A stretch of DNA of 55,886 bases from positions 1-55,886 of the forward strand of contig WTXI01000240.1 in assembly GCA_022376515.1 (NCBI GenBank). Reading direction: 5' to 3'. The stretch is from Lactifluus volemus (Eukaryota; Basidiomycota; Agaricomycetes; Russulales; Russulaceae). The notes beneath the pieces were generated by a model. That model was not told the DNA's origin. It did no database searches and saw nothing but the letters and a program-made list of their open reading frames with translations. This document shows, piece by piece, positions 21,112 through 32,700 of the stretch. Numbering within the stretch: position 1 is the stretch's first letter; every line of letters begins with the position of its first letter. The translations under genes and the position numbers were made by a program.

Positions 21112-24100
21112 CTATCTAGATAAATCCTGATCATGTACTGTAGCCCAGTCTGGTCCGTGCACAAACTTTGACAGATCAAGCCGAGTCTCGTCATGACGTT
21201 CACCTACAGCCCAGACAGTGCTAGGTCTATGAAGACATTGCCTGTGAAGCTCAGGTATCCATAAAAGAAGTTCTTTCCCTTCGCCACATATCCACCCGTC
21301 ATGATCGATCGAGGACTGATCCGTAAAATGGATTTTCTGAATATCTTCTGTTATAACCTGCATCACATTGTTTGCAGAACCGCATGAGGTCAAGGCCGTT
21401 TGATGTCTACCCAGGGAAATTACGCGAATCGTGCCATCATGTGAGGCCGATGCGATATGCTGACCGTCTGGCGACCATGCGATAGACCCGACGTGTGTAG
21501 TAAACGGGCCCGCATTGACCTGTCCAGTAAACGGACCCGTATTGACCTGTCCTGTTGTGGTATCAAACACGTAAATCTGGCCATCCAGTGAGGCTGATGC
21601 GATGTGCTGCCTGTCTGGTGAAAACGCAAAGCTTGTGGATTCGAAGCTTGACGTGTGTGTAGTAGAACACGCCATTGGGCCCGCCGTGAGCTGTCCCGTG
21701 GCGGCATCCCACATACAAATTGTGTCATCGTATGAGGCCGATATGATATGCTGGCCGTCTGGGGAGAATGCAACAGATCTGGGTGGAGAGGAGTGTCCAG
21801 AAAACGGGCCTACCATCACCTGACCTGTTGATGCACTCCAAATACGAATCGTGGAATCATCTGAGGCCGATGCGATACATTGCCCATCTGGTGAGAATGC
21901 AACAGATTTGACAGATTTAGTATGTCCAGTAAGCGGGCCCACTATAACCTGTCCTGTTGTGGCATCCCAAATACGAATTGTGCCATCATTCGAGGCTGAT
22001 GCCATAAGCTCTCCGTCCGGCGAGAACACAACAGATGCGATCCAATCGGTGTGTCCAATAAACGGGCCCGCTATGACTTGTCCTGTTGCAGCATCCCACA
22101 CATGAATCTTGTCATCTTGTGGGGCATATGAAATGCGTTTTCCATCTGGTGAGAATGTAATATGCCCGTATGGATGGTTATGCCCAGGGAATGGGCCCGC
22201 TACGATCCGTCCGGTTATGGCATCCCACACGCAAATTGTGCTGTCAACCGAGGCCGATGCGATACACCGCCCGTCGGGCGAGAATGCGACAGTTCTGCAT
22301 CCAGTATACGGGCGTTCTCCTTCGACATGACCTGTTGTGGCATCCCACACACGAATTGTGGAATCGTCCGAGGCCGATGCGATACGCTGCCCACTCGGTG
22401 ACAGTGTAACAGCTCTAACCGAGCTTGTGCCAGTGTGTCCGGTAAACGGACCCGCTACGACTTGTCCTGTTGTGGCATCCCACATGCACACTGCGGAATC
22501 ATCTAAGGCCGATACGATGCGCTGCCCGTCCAACGAGAAAGTAACTGATTCGGTGTGCCGCCCAGTAAATGTAAATGATTTGCCGCGCCGAGTAATTGGG
22601 CCCACCACGACGTGTCCTGTTGCGGCGTTCAAAACGCAAATCGTGCCATCGCTCAAAGTCGAGGCGATATGTTGCCCGTTTGGCGAGAATGCAACATTTG
22701 TGACGAATCCAGCGACCATTCCATTCTCGCCGCGGTGATGTGCACAGTAAATGGGCCCGCTACGACCTGACCTGTTCTGGCATCTAGCATGGAAATTGTG
22801 CCATCGGTCGAGGCTGATGCAATATGCTGCCAGTCCGGCGAGAATGCAACAGCCCTGAAAAAACGAGGGAATCCCATAAGCAACCACCATCTGGACACTC
22901 GTTTTGCGTAAGACCATACACAAATCTTGGCATCCCACGAGGCCCATGCGATATGTTGTCCATCTGGCGAAAATGCAACAGATCTGTCGGAGAAGAGGTC
23001 TGGGGTATCAGTATCAGTGAATGGGTCGGGGGTATTAGCGATTGGGTCCGTTATGACCTTTCCTGTCGTGGCGTCCAAGAGGCGGATTGTGCCATCCCAG
23101 GACGCTGATGCGATACGCAGCCCGTCTGGCGAAAATGCGACAGACGTAATCGCTTCTGTGTGTCCAGTAAATGGGCCCGTCGCGACCTGTCCTGTTGTCG
23201 CGTCCAACAAGAGAATTGTGCAATCATCCAAGGCCGAAGCGATACGCTGCCCATCTGGGGAGAATGCAACTGATGTAACCGATCCGGTGTGTGCCGTAAA
23301 AGGACCCGCTACGACTTGTCCTGTTAGGGCATCCCACACGCAAATTGTGCCATCCAATGACGCGAACGCGATTCGCTGTCTGTCCAGCGAGAATGCGATC
23401 GATGTGATCAATTCGGTGTTTCCAGTAAATGGACCCGCTATCTGTCCTGTGGCGACATCCCACACGCGAATTGTCCCATCGTCCGAAGCAGATGCAATGC
23501 GTTTGCCGTCTGACGAGATTGCAATAGATCTGACCCGATCGATATGTCCTGTAAATGGGCCCGCTATGATCTGGCCTGGACTGTCAGTACGCTGTCTGTC
23601 CAACGAGAATGCAATAGATCTGACCCGACGGCGAGGCCACTGGTCTATTTCCTCAATCCACACACTAATCATGCCATTGCCCAAACCCAACGCGTACGGT
23701 CCATCCCGTGAGAATGCAAGACACGTAACTGATTCGACCAGGGTGTGCCCAGTAAATGGGCCCGCTACAACCTGTCCGGTTACAGCATCCAACACGCGAA
23801 TTGCGATATCCCACGAGGCAAATCTGATTTCTGTGTTTGAAGAGAATACAATAGATGTGACCCATTCCCTGCGTCCAGTAAACGGGCCGGCTACTACTTG
23901 ACCTGTTGCGGCATCCCACACCCGAATCGTGCGATCATCCGAGGCAGATGCAATACGCTGTCCATCGGGAGAGAATGCAACAGATCTCACTGAAGATGTG
24001 TGTCCGGTGAGTGGGCCCGCTACAAGCTGTCCTGTTGTGGCATCCCACACGCGGATTGTACGATCGCGTGAGCCTGATGCGATACGCTGTTCGTCGGGGG

Positions 24101-27100
24101 AGAATGCAACAGAATGGACTGCTTCACGATGTCCTCGGATTGTCATTTGCAACGCCGGCCAGTAAGACAACTGCCCACGTTCCAACATCAATGTTCGAGG
24201 AAATCGGTGAAAGTACTGATTGCGAATCAGGGAAGATCCTGGGGTGAAGGGGAGGGCTGAGATATAGATATGCGGAGCGCTCCTTGCTACGACCATTCCG
24301 AAGTACCGCACAAACGCGGACGCATCATTCACCAAGGCCAACAAACTCTTCACCTCCGTTTGCAAATTCTATTTAAGAAAAAAGTCACTACACGGCTCGA
24401 TGAGTTATGGGGGATACCTACCTCTCGCTGCAACCATATCGACAAGATTGACAGCGCCGGTGAAGCAACGCCTACACTGTTCTTGATGCTGAGCACCTCC
24501 AGCCAAAATAAAAACTTCGATTCGAGCAGTATTTGAAGTTTCCTGAAGAGTTCGTGCTCGAAAACAGCATGTTCCAAATGATCGTCCCAACAAGTACAGG
24601 CATAAGATAAAGCAGATGGAATATGTTTGGAAATTCGGGATTCAAGATCTGGGACTTCGCTATTGGCCAGATATGACGACTTGAGTTCGCATATGTTGAA
24701 TTTGAGGCTATCTAGCATTAATCCAACACAAGAATGTGCCAATTGATGGTGGGCGTCGTCAAGGTCCACATAAAACACATCACTCTTCTTGTTCGTCAGA
24801 AAGTCGTGGAATGATGTATGGAGAGGAATGATGGGTCCAGTTTGATCAGATGAAGTGACATTACTCAGCAGTGAGCCGAGGTGATGGAGTAATCCAACAA
24901 CTGGTCCAGATTCTTCGGAATCCTCGATGGGCGCATACCGTCGCAGAGCAATCAAGTCGCGGACAGAAAGAGGTTCGATAGCAGCCAAAACCTGTGCCAT
25001 GACGGACCGAAAGAGAATCAATGCTTCATGTGGTTTGAAGTATCCTTCGAGAACCTCTTCGTATAATTTGTCCAATGGATCTTGTCCGCTGCGATCTCGC
25101 GAGTGTCCCAAGAGGCGCTGTACGCACTTCTTCTCCCTAAACCCGAAAGTGGCAGGAGGGTTATTTATGAACCCACATGCAACGGCTGCCCATTGAAACA
25201 ATCCCTCTGATGCCTTCGCTAGTTTGATACCGTAGTCCCTGTACACGCGAGGAGGGAGCTCCTTCTCAAGATACACGCCAATGTCTTGCTCCGTCTTGGC
25301 AGAGAGTATGGCATCATCCATTTGGAGGATTCGAACTGATAATGCACTGGCAAACGCAGGTTCGACACCATTCTCTGGTCGCGAGGTGATGAGCATGCGG
25401 AATTTGGGGGGGAGGTCGAAAAGATGCTGGGCGAGGAAGGTGTGTAATCCAGATTTACCGATTGCATCTCCACTCTCGTCTAGTGCATCGATGACGATAA
25501 TGATTGGGTCCCCGAGTTGGAGGTTCTTGAGCGGTTCGAGGAGGAGATATTCAAAGAGTGTACGATAGTCTCGGGTACCGCGAAGAGAGGATTATCCTTG
25601 ATGACCTGCCCGAGGGCGAGTTTGAAAGCAGGATAGCGATCGGAAAGGTCGCGAGCAAGCGTGGTGAAGAGTTGATAAGCCTCGTCTTTCGACTGCTCTT
25701 TCCTCAGAAATGCAAAGTAAGAACCGAGACGGGTTTTCTCGAGACGACGGGCAACCTCATGAGCAATTGAAGACTTTCCTGTACCGGCCTGGCCGAGGAG
25801 AACAAGGCCACGTTCGGATTCAGGATTCTCTACCCACTTGAGGATGAAATCCAAAAAGTCTTCGCGTGTGCCTGGAAGGCAGCGCTTCTCATCACCGAAA
25901 CGCCAGCCTCCCTTATAGGGCATCTCTCTGATCTTTGCATCTAGTTCTGTGTTCCCCTTGTCAAATCGAGGATATGACGACTTGTGACTATTAAAATTAC
26001 GCACCAGTTTCTAACGCTTGGTTTGCCATCTCCCTTAACTGTACGTTCATTTTGCCCACATTGTCCTGCATTCGAAGCACTGTAACCTCGGTTGTGACGG
26101 CAGCGTGAGCGAGGCAATTGTCTCGCAGTCGGATGAGGATGGTGCTATAGTGTTCGATATCTCCGTCAACTCGACTTCCGATATTCTTCAAAGTCCTCAT
26201 TCCTGCCAATATCAAATTATTAAGACAAAATAGGAGGTCAAGATCACAATATGACTTACCAGCTTGAATGTCCTTCGCATACGATTCAATGAACTTGGCA
26301 AACTCATAGACACGCAATAGCATGTCCTCGAGAATTTTTGCCTGCATAGACTCGGGCTTGATGTTCCTCAACGCGTCGGCCTCTTTCGTAAACTCGAACG
26401 CATCGCGTATCGTCTCAAGTAGTGTTTTGATATTGTTATCACGCTGAACCTGCTTTAGCAAAGTCTGGCCGCGAGGTGGAAAGTAATAAGCGATGATGTC
26501 GATATACTCCGATAAGGAGACGCACTTCAGGGATCATCGAGAGCAGCTTCCAGGCTAACTTCGCATGGGTGTTCAGCTGAGGAGCAGAAATTAATTCAGC
26601 AAAGGATAAGCGGGAGGAACATATGCATACATCTGCGATTGGACTGACGGCATCCATTACCTGCTTGACTGTTTCAACAGCACTGCTCCATGTCTTCATT
26701 GTATCGATAGCATCCTCAGCGTGACGCAAAGCAGTAAGTGTCATCTCCGCCTGGCTGTCTGCTACTAGTCCCACAGGAGTATCGCTCGCAACGGGAAGGT
26801 CAGTCGTCTGGGTAAAGGAGGGGGGGTGACGGCGGCATGTTGTACGGTTTCGTCGTCGACTTGATCAGTCACACGCGCCGTACTTCCTTCAGCGGCAGGG
26901 TTGTCTAGAATGACACTTGCAGGATTCAGGGTGCTGTCTGCAGCAGTCACAGACAAAGTCGCGTTTGATGACACGGTGATCGTTAAGTAGGGTGAGGCCG
27001 GTTCTGTTGTGTTCCTACCAAGAATAATATCAACTTCTAGATGGGGGATGCTCAGCCGGATACATGAATGAGAATTCAAATAACCAAACAAACCGCGTTG

Positions 27101-27517
27101 GGGTTCACAGACTATTTCCTGCCTTCCGACAAGGATGTCTTTCAGTATGGCCCTCTTCGCATAAAGGGATATTGTGATGCGAGAGAGTGGCTTCACGGCA
27201 CTGCAAGAGACTCGGTGATAAGTAGGATTTTTTGAAAAAACGACATTTCTTACAAGATGTCGACATTCTCGTTCCATTCCGCACGATTTCCCACGCTCTG
27301 CACAGCTCGTGTCCGCCAAGTTCTCGCCCATCAGCCACGCTCGCATAAAATCTGTTTCTCTTCCCAAGGAGGGGAAGGTTATAAGCTCTAAGGACTAATA
27401 TAGGAGAGTTTCAATACTTATCAGAGCGTGGTCATATTCACAAGGATACTTACTAGTCACTTTGAGCGAGAGCGAACTCGGTTGTGTTTCGCAGTCGCTA
27501 ACTGGAGGGCGGCTCAT
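21112..27517 (-). pseudogene. NLR copy A: C2-NACHT-WD40 receptor, frame-disrupted
   Basis: Same eight-exon plan as copy B: 27454-27517, 27254-27394, 27094-27200, 26631-27036, 26260-26576, 26005-26202, 24422-25946, 21112-24368, with all seven GT...AG introns kept. Compared with B, single bases are missing near 27328 (C2 region), 25591 (NACHT, after GQVIKDN) and 22725 (WD region), two near 26495, and a 10-nt net loss in exon 4 includes the break near 26815. The Walker A motif (GQAGTGKSS) and about 20 WD repeats are still readable. The last exon is about 128 nt longer than in B, partly from small tandem duplications (for example 21505-21555 and 23570-23640). Either a decaying duplicate or, for some breaks, assembly error. 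Confidence 0.85.
24369..24421 (-). other. Conserved intron 7 of NLR copy A (53 nt)
   Basis: Donor GTAGGTATC, branch-like ATAACTC, acceptor AAATAG. Length differs from copy B (54 nt), yet the exons around it stay in the same phase. This shows it is spliced and that the NACHT and WD40 parts belong to one gene. Confidence 0.8.
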
Positions 27518-28480
27518 GTCCCGTGATTCGGAGATCGGAGGTGGGCTATAAGCGTAGTAGAGGTCAATGGAGGGGGAGATTTTACATGAGAGAGTTTGGC
27601 ATACATCGGGATCATTTAGGCGTACTGTTAGCTATAGAAGCAGAAAGCCCGTGGGGGAAGGTTGAGTTGAGAGATTGCACAGGATATCACTTCCTCATCG
27701 GGAATAATTGTTTGAATTTTGAAACCCCGCTCGGCGCTACACGTAATAAATGTGCCTATCCCGTTGATCGTGTAGGGAATGCCAGTGACATGTGTCCTTT
27801 CCGGATAACTTACTAGTACTTTAGCCATCAATTATACAGCAATCGATCCTTGGATGGCCGCAGCCAGAACCTCTGCATCGACAATACTGTATAGTCTTCA
27901 TTACATCACTTTTGAGTCAACATAGTCGACGATTCTATATCAGACTATCATAGTTTTTATTGTAGGCATCCAAACCATTATCGCCACTGTTATATCACAC
28001 ATAATGTGTGCACGACCCCGGGGTGCCGAACGTAGCCCATAAACGAAAAAAATGAGTGCGTACTCCTTCACCGCGTCGTCTACCAAGTCGAGTAGTCCGA
28101 GAGTCTGACGCCAGAGCTACTGTAAAAGTTGAAGACACAGCACGCATGAGTACTGATTCGTCAGTCCACCGTATTCGGGATCAAATTTATACAAATAGAA
28201 ATTGTGCCATGAAACTGATAAAGGATGCACCCGCTTCGGGCTATGATATGCCATTCGCCACTTGTTGGGAGTTTGAGAAATGCAAATTTTCACGAACCTC
28301 TGTGAGTATGTTTGGAAGGTACGACGAACCGATGATGTGATGTTCTCTGACGGGTGCAACGACCGCCGTCTGAGGCTCAGCGACACGTCCATGTTTCTGA
28401 TCGTCTACAAACACACCACACCATCTCTCAAGCCCGTCTATAATGTAGCGGGGGTCTAGGCCTCCTGACAGACTCGTAAC
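27518..28480. other. Upstream tail of NLR copy A
   Basis: Promoter side of copy A. It is homologous to 36079-37018 and, more weakly, to 44580-45593. Shared blocks include CATCGGGATCAT near 27605, GTGTGCACGACCC near 28005 and GCATGAGTACTG near 28143. No gene seen. Confidence 0.5.
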
Positions 28481-28551
28481 ATGCTATCCCTGCTGCTGCT
28501 GCGTCCATTATCGAAATTGAAAACGTGTACAATGCTACGTGAACTGCTCAC

Positions 28552-29539
28552 TCACAGTAACATGCCAACCACCTTGGCATTGGGCGACTGTACGCGCACC
28601 TCGCGTGTTCTACGCATCCAGGAATGGGTAGTAGCCAGGGGCAATATAAAGGCGACTGTGATGCAAAAGGTCATGAGAGAAAGGTGCGAGCGCTTCGACA
28701 ATGATGTCTTTGATGTGGACTCGGCGGACGGGATGGGCTTGCTCATTAAGGCTCATTTTCGGTCGAAAAGGCACGAGCGATGCTGGAACTGCCTGACGTG
28801 CGACAGGCCGCTGCAAAATTGAATGGCGGTACGGTTGTGACGACTACAACGGCTGCTGCTAGCCTGACGAATGCAGTAGCAACGTTGGAGGGTCGGGCGT
28901 TGCCTCGAGGATGTAAGTCCCGTTGTCTGTGCTTATCTCAGCGTCGGGTAACTGTACAATGTCCGCTACGCTTCCCACGCTGTCATCCTGACCCCGCTGT
29001 CCCTAATCCCCATTCCAACGTGGACATGCGCGAACGCGAATCGGAACCGCGCTCATCGTCTCTGATGCTCCACAGTACTAGCGCCGCCCGTTTCATCTCC
29101 TTGCATTGGCGGCGGTGCGCTCACCCTCTTGGGGGTGTTCTGTCACGCACGAGGTGATGGCAACCGAGTCGAGAGGTGCAGCGTCTGAGTCGAGTGTCGA
29201 TGAATATATTGTTGGAGGTGGCCGGCGACGACTCCGTCTCCTGGTAGCCTCAGCTTCTTCTTCTTCATCTTCTTCTTCGTCGTCGTCGGGCAGGCGGATC
29301 GGAGCGCGGCCAAAGAGGTTCCAACCAAAAACCCGTATGCTCTTACCAAAGCGTGCGCGCTTTCGATGTGGGATACCTGGATTCGAGTGGAGGGAGAGCG
29401 TCTCTGCGTCGGCGGTGGTGCCGCTGCCAGAGTCGGCTAGGAGGTCTTCAAGTTCGTTGCGTTCATTCTTGGAGCGGAGGCAGGATAGACATGGAGATGT
29501 GAGGGCTCTGAATGAGTCAGACCAGGAAAAGGACTCCAT
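28552..29539 (-). pseudogene. Gene X copy 2, truncated and decayed
   Basis: The N-terminal half (29093-29539, about 148 aa, from MESFSWSDS to beyond the Asp/Glu run) is nearly identical to gene X and keeps the ATG frame that copy 1 has lost. It then runs into a frame break and stop. A decayed remnant of the C-terminal Ser/Lys-rich part is visible at 28552-28746 (ASKTSS-like motif). The middle Arg-rich helix and Asp run are missing. Confidence 0.75.
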
Positions 29540-29783
29540 GTTGCTTCTACGTTAGCAATGGAAAAAGCTCATGAGATGACAGCGGCCCTGCTGCTGCGCC
29601 ATGCCCATTAGGCAACTGGAGGTCACACTTCCTGGTGTCACGGCTGTCACGCATGGCTCCTTGCAGAGTTCGGTGCCTAGCATACACTGGTAAATATTAG
29701 TAACGCTAAGTCGAGTGTAAAAGCATGACAGTGACTAAATACAGGAAGTTCTTTTTAGAAACAATGATAGCGTACAGCTGGTT
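29540..29783. other. Spacer between gene X copy 2 and NLR copy B
   Basis: Homologous to 20834-21111, with shared words such as GGCAACTGGAGGTCACAC. No gene. Confidence 0.5.
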
Positions 29784-32700
29784 CTAGATAGATAGATCGT
29801 GATCGTGTACTGTAGCCCAGTCTGGTCCATGCACAAACTTTGACAGATCAAGCCAAGTCTCATCATGACGGTGACCTACAGCCCAGACAGTGCTAGGTCT
29901 ATGAAGACATTCCCTGTGAAGCTCAGGTATCCATAAAAAAAGTTCTTTCCCTTCGCCATATATCCAACCATCATGGTCGATCGAGGATTGGTCCGTAAAA
30001 TGGATTTTCTGACTTTCTTCTGTTACAACCTGCGTCACATCGTGTGCGGAATCGTATGAGGTCGATGCCGTTTGATGTCTACCCAGGGAAATTACACGAA
30101 TCGGGCCAGGGGCCGAGGCCGATGCGATATGCTGACCATCTGGGGAGAATGCTACACTCCAGACTTTTTGGCCGTGTCCAGCAAATGGGCCTGCAATGAC
30201 CTGGCCTGTTGTGATATCTGACACATAAATCAGGCCATCCTGTGAGACTGATACGATGTGCTGCCTGTCCGGTGAAAATGCAATACATGTGGATTTGAGG
30301 CCTAGCTCGGGCCATTCATTGCGTGTAAAAGAAAATGCCACTGGGCCCGCCATGAGCTGTCCCGTGGCGGCATCCCACATACAGATTGTGTCATCGTATG
30401 AGGCCGATATGATATGCTGGCCGTCTGGGGAGAATGCAACAGATCTGGTTGATTCGGTGTGTCCAGTAAACGGGCCTACTACGACCTGTCCTGTTCCGGT
30501 ACTCCAAATACGAATCGTGGAATCTTGTGAGGCCGATGCGATACGCTGCCCATCTGGTGAGAATGCAACAGATGTGACAGTTTTCGTATGTTCAATAAGC
30601 GGGCCCACTATGACCTGTCCTGTTGTGGCATCCCAAATACGAATTGTGCAATCATTCGAGGCTGATGCTATAAGCTGTCCATCTGGCGAGAACACAATAG
30701 ATGTGATCCAATCGGTGTGTCCAATAAACGGGCCTACTATGACTTGTCCTGTTGTGGCATCCCACAAATGAATCTTGCCATCGAATGAGGCTAATAAAAT
30801 GCGTTTTCCCTCTGGTGAGAATGTAATAGACACGACTGAATTGACATGTCCAGTGAATGGGCCCGCTACGACCCGTCCGGTTATGGCATCCAACACGCGA
30901 ATTGTGCCTTCCATCGAGGCCGATGCGATACGCTGCCCGTCGGGTGAGAATGCAACAACTGTGTATCTCGTAAATGAGCGCTCCCCTTCGACCTGTCCTG
31001 TTGTGGCATCCCACACGCGAATTGTGCAATCGTCCGAGGCCGATGCAAGGCGTTGCCCACTCAGTGAAAGTGCAACAGATCTGACCGAGCCTGTGTGTCC
31101 GGTAAACGGACCCGCTACGACTTGTCCCGTTGTGGCATCCCAGATACACATTGTGGAATCCTCTGAGGCCGATACGATGCGCTGCCCATCCAATGAGAAA
31201 GCAACAGATGTAACTGGTTTGGTGTGCCCAGTAAATGGGCCCACTAGGACCTGTCCTGTTGCGGCATTCAAAACACAAATCGTGCCATCCCTCGAAGTCG
31301 ATGCGATATGTTGCCCGTTTGACGAGAATGCAACATTTGTGACCGATGCAGCGGCCCATCGATGCTCGCCGTCGGTGATGTCGCCGGTAAATGGGCCCGC
31401 TACGACCTGTCCTGTTCTGGCATCTAGCATGGTTATGTCATTGGTCGAGACTGATGCAATATGCTGCCAGTCCGGCGAGAATGCAACAGCCCTGAAAGGA
31501 AAAGGGGATCCCTTAAGCCACGTTGCGAACTTTCCTTTCGCGGGATACCATTCGCAAATCTTGGTATCCCACGAGGCCCATGCGATATGTTGTCCATCCG
31601 GCGAAAATGTAACAGATCTGTTAGAGAAGGTGTAGCTGATATGAGTCCGTGGGCCCGTTAGGGCCTGTCCTGTTGTTGAGGCGTCCAGCAGGCGAATTGT
31701 GCCATCCCACGAGGCCGATGCGATACGCAGCCCATCTGGCGAGAATGCGAGAGACGTTATCGCTTCTGTGTGACCAGTAAACAGGCCCGCCCCGACCTGT
31801 CCTGTTGTAGCGCCCAACAAGAGAATTGTGCAATCGTCCAAGGCTAAAGCGATATGCTGCCCATCTGGGGAGAATGCAATTGATGTAACCGATCCGGTGT
31901 GTGGAGTAAAAGGTCCCGCTACAACTTGTCCTGTTAGGGCATCCCACACGCAAATTGTGCCATCTAACGACGCGAACGCGATTCGCTGGCTGTCCAGCGA
32001 GAATGCGATAGATGTCACCAAATCGGTGTTTCCAGCGAATGGGCCCGCTACTTGTCCTGTGGCAACATTCCACACGCGAATCGTGCCATCGTCCGAAGCA
32101 GATGCAATACGCTGTCCGTCCGACGAGATTGCAATAGATCTGACCCAATCGGTATGTCCAATAAATGGGCCCGCTATGATCTGGTTTGCAGTGTCATTCC
32201 ACACACTGACCATGCCATTGTCCAAGCCCAACGCGATATATCTTTCATCACGTGAGAATGCAATAGATGTAACTGATTCGGCTTGGGTGTGTCCAGAAAA
32301 TGGGCCCGCTACAACCCGTCCAGTTACAGCATCCAACACGCGAATCGCGACATCCCACGAGGCCGATCTGATCATCCCGTCTGGAGAGAATACAATAGAT
32401 GTGATCGATTCGCTGCGACCAGTAAACGGGCCTGCTACCACCTGACCTGTTGCGGCATCCCACACCCGAATCGTGCGATCTTCCGAGGCAGATGCAATAC
32501 GCTGTCCATCGGGAGAGAATGCAACAGATCTCACTGAAGATGTGTGTCCAGTGAGTGGGCCCGCTATGAGCTGTCCTGTTGTGGCATCCCACACGCGGAT
32601 TGTACGATCGTCTGAGCCTGATGCGATACGCTGCTCGTCGGGGGAGAATGCAACAGAAAGGACCTGTGAATCATGTCCTTGGATTGTCATTTGCAATGCC

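Larger units (their letters stand above)
19725..28480 (-). repeat. Tandem segmental duplication, unit 1
   Basis: This unit holds gene X, NLR copy A and a tail that includes an ATAATGTGTGCACGACCC block near 28000. The same order recurs in 28481-37018 and 37019-45593, all in the same orientation. Distances between NLR stop codons are 8672 bp (A to B) and 8442 bp (B to C). Exact end points are approximate. Confidence 0.8.
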
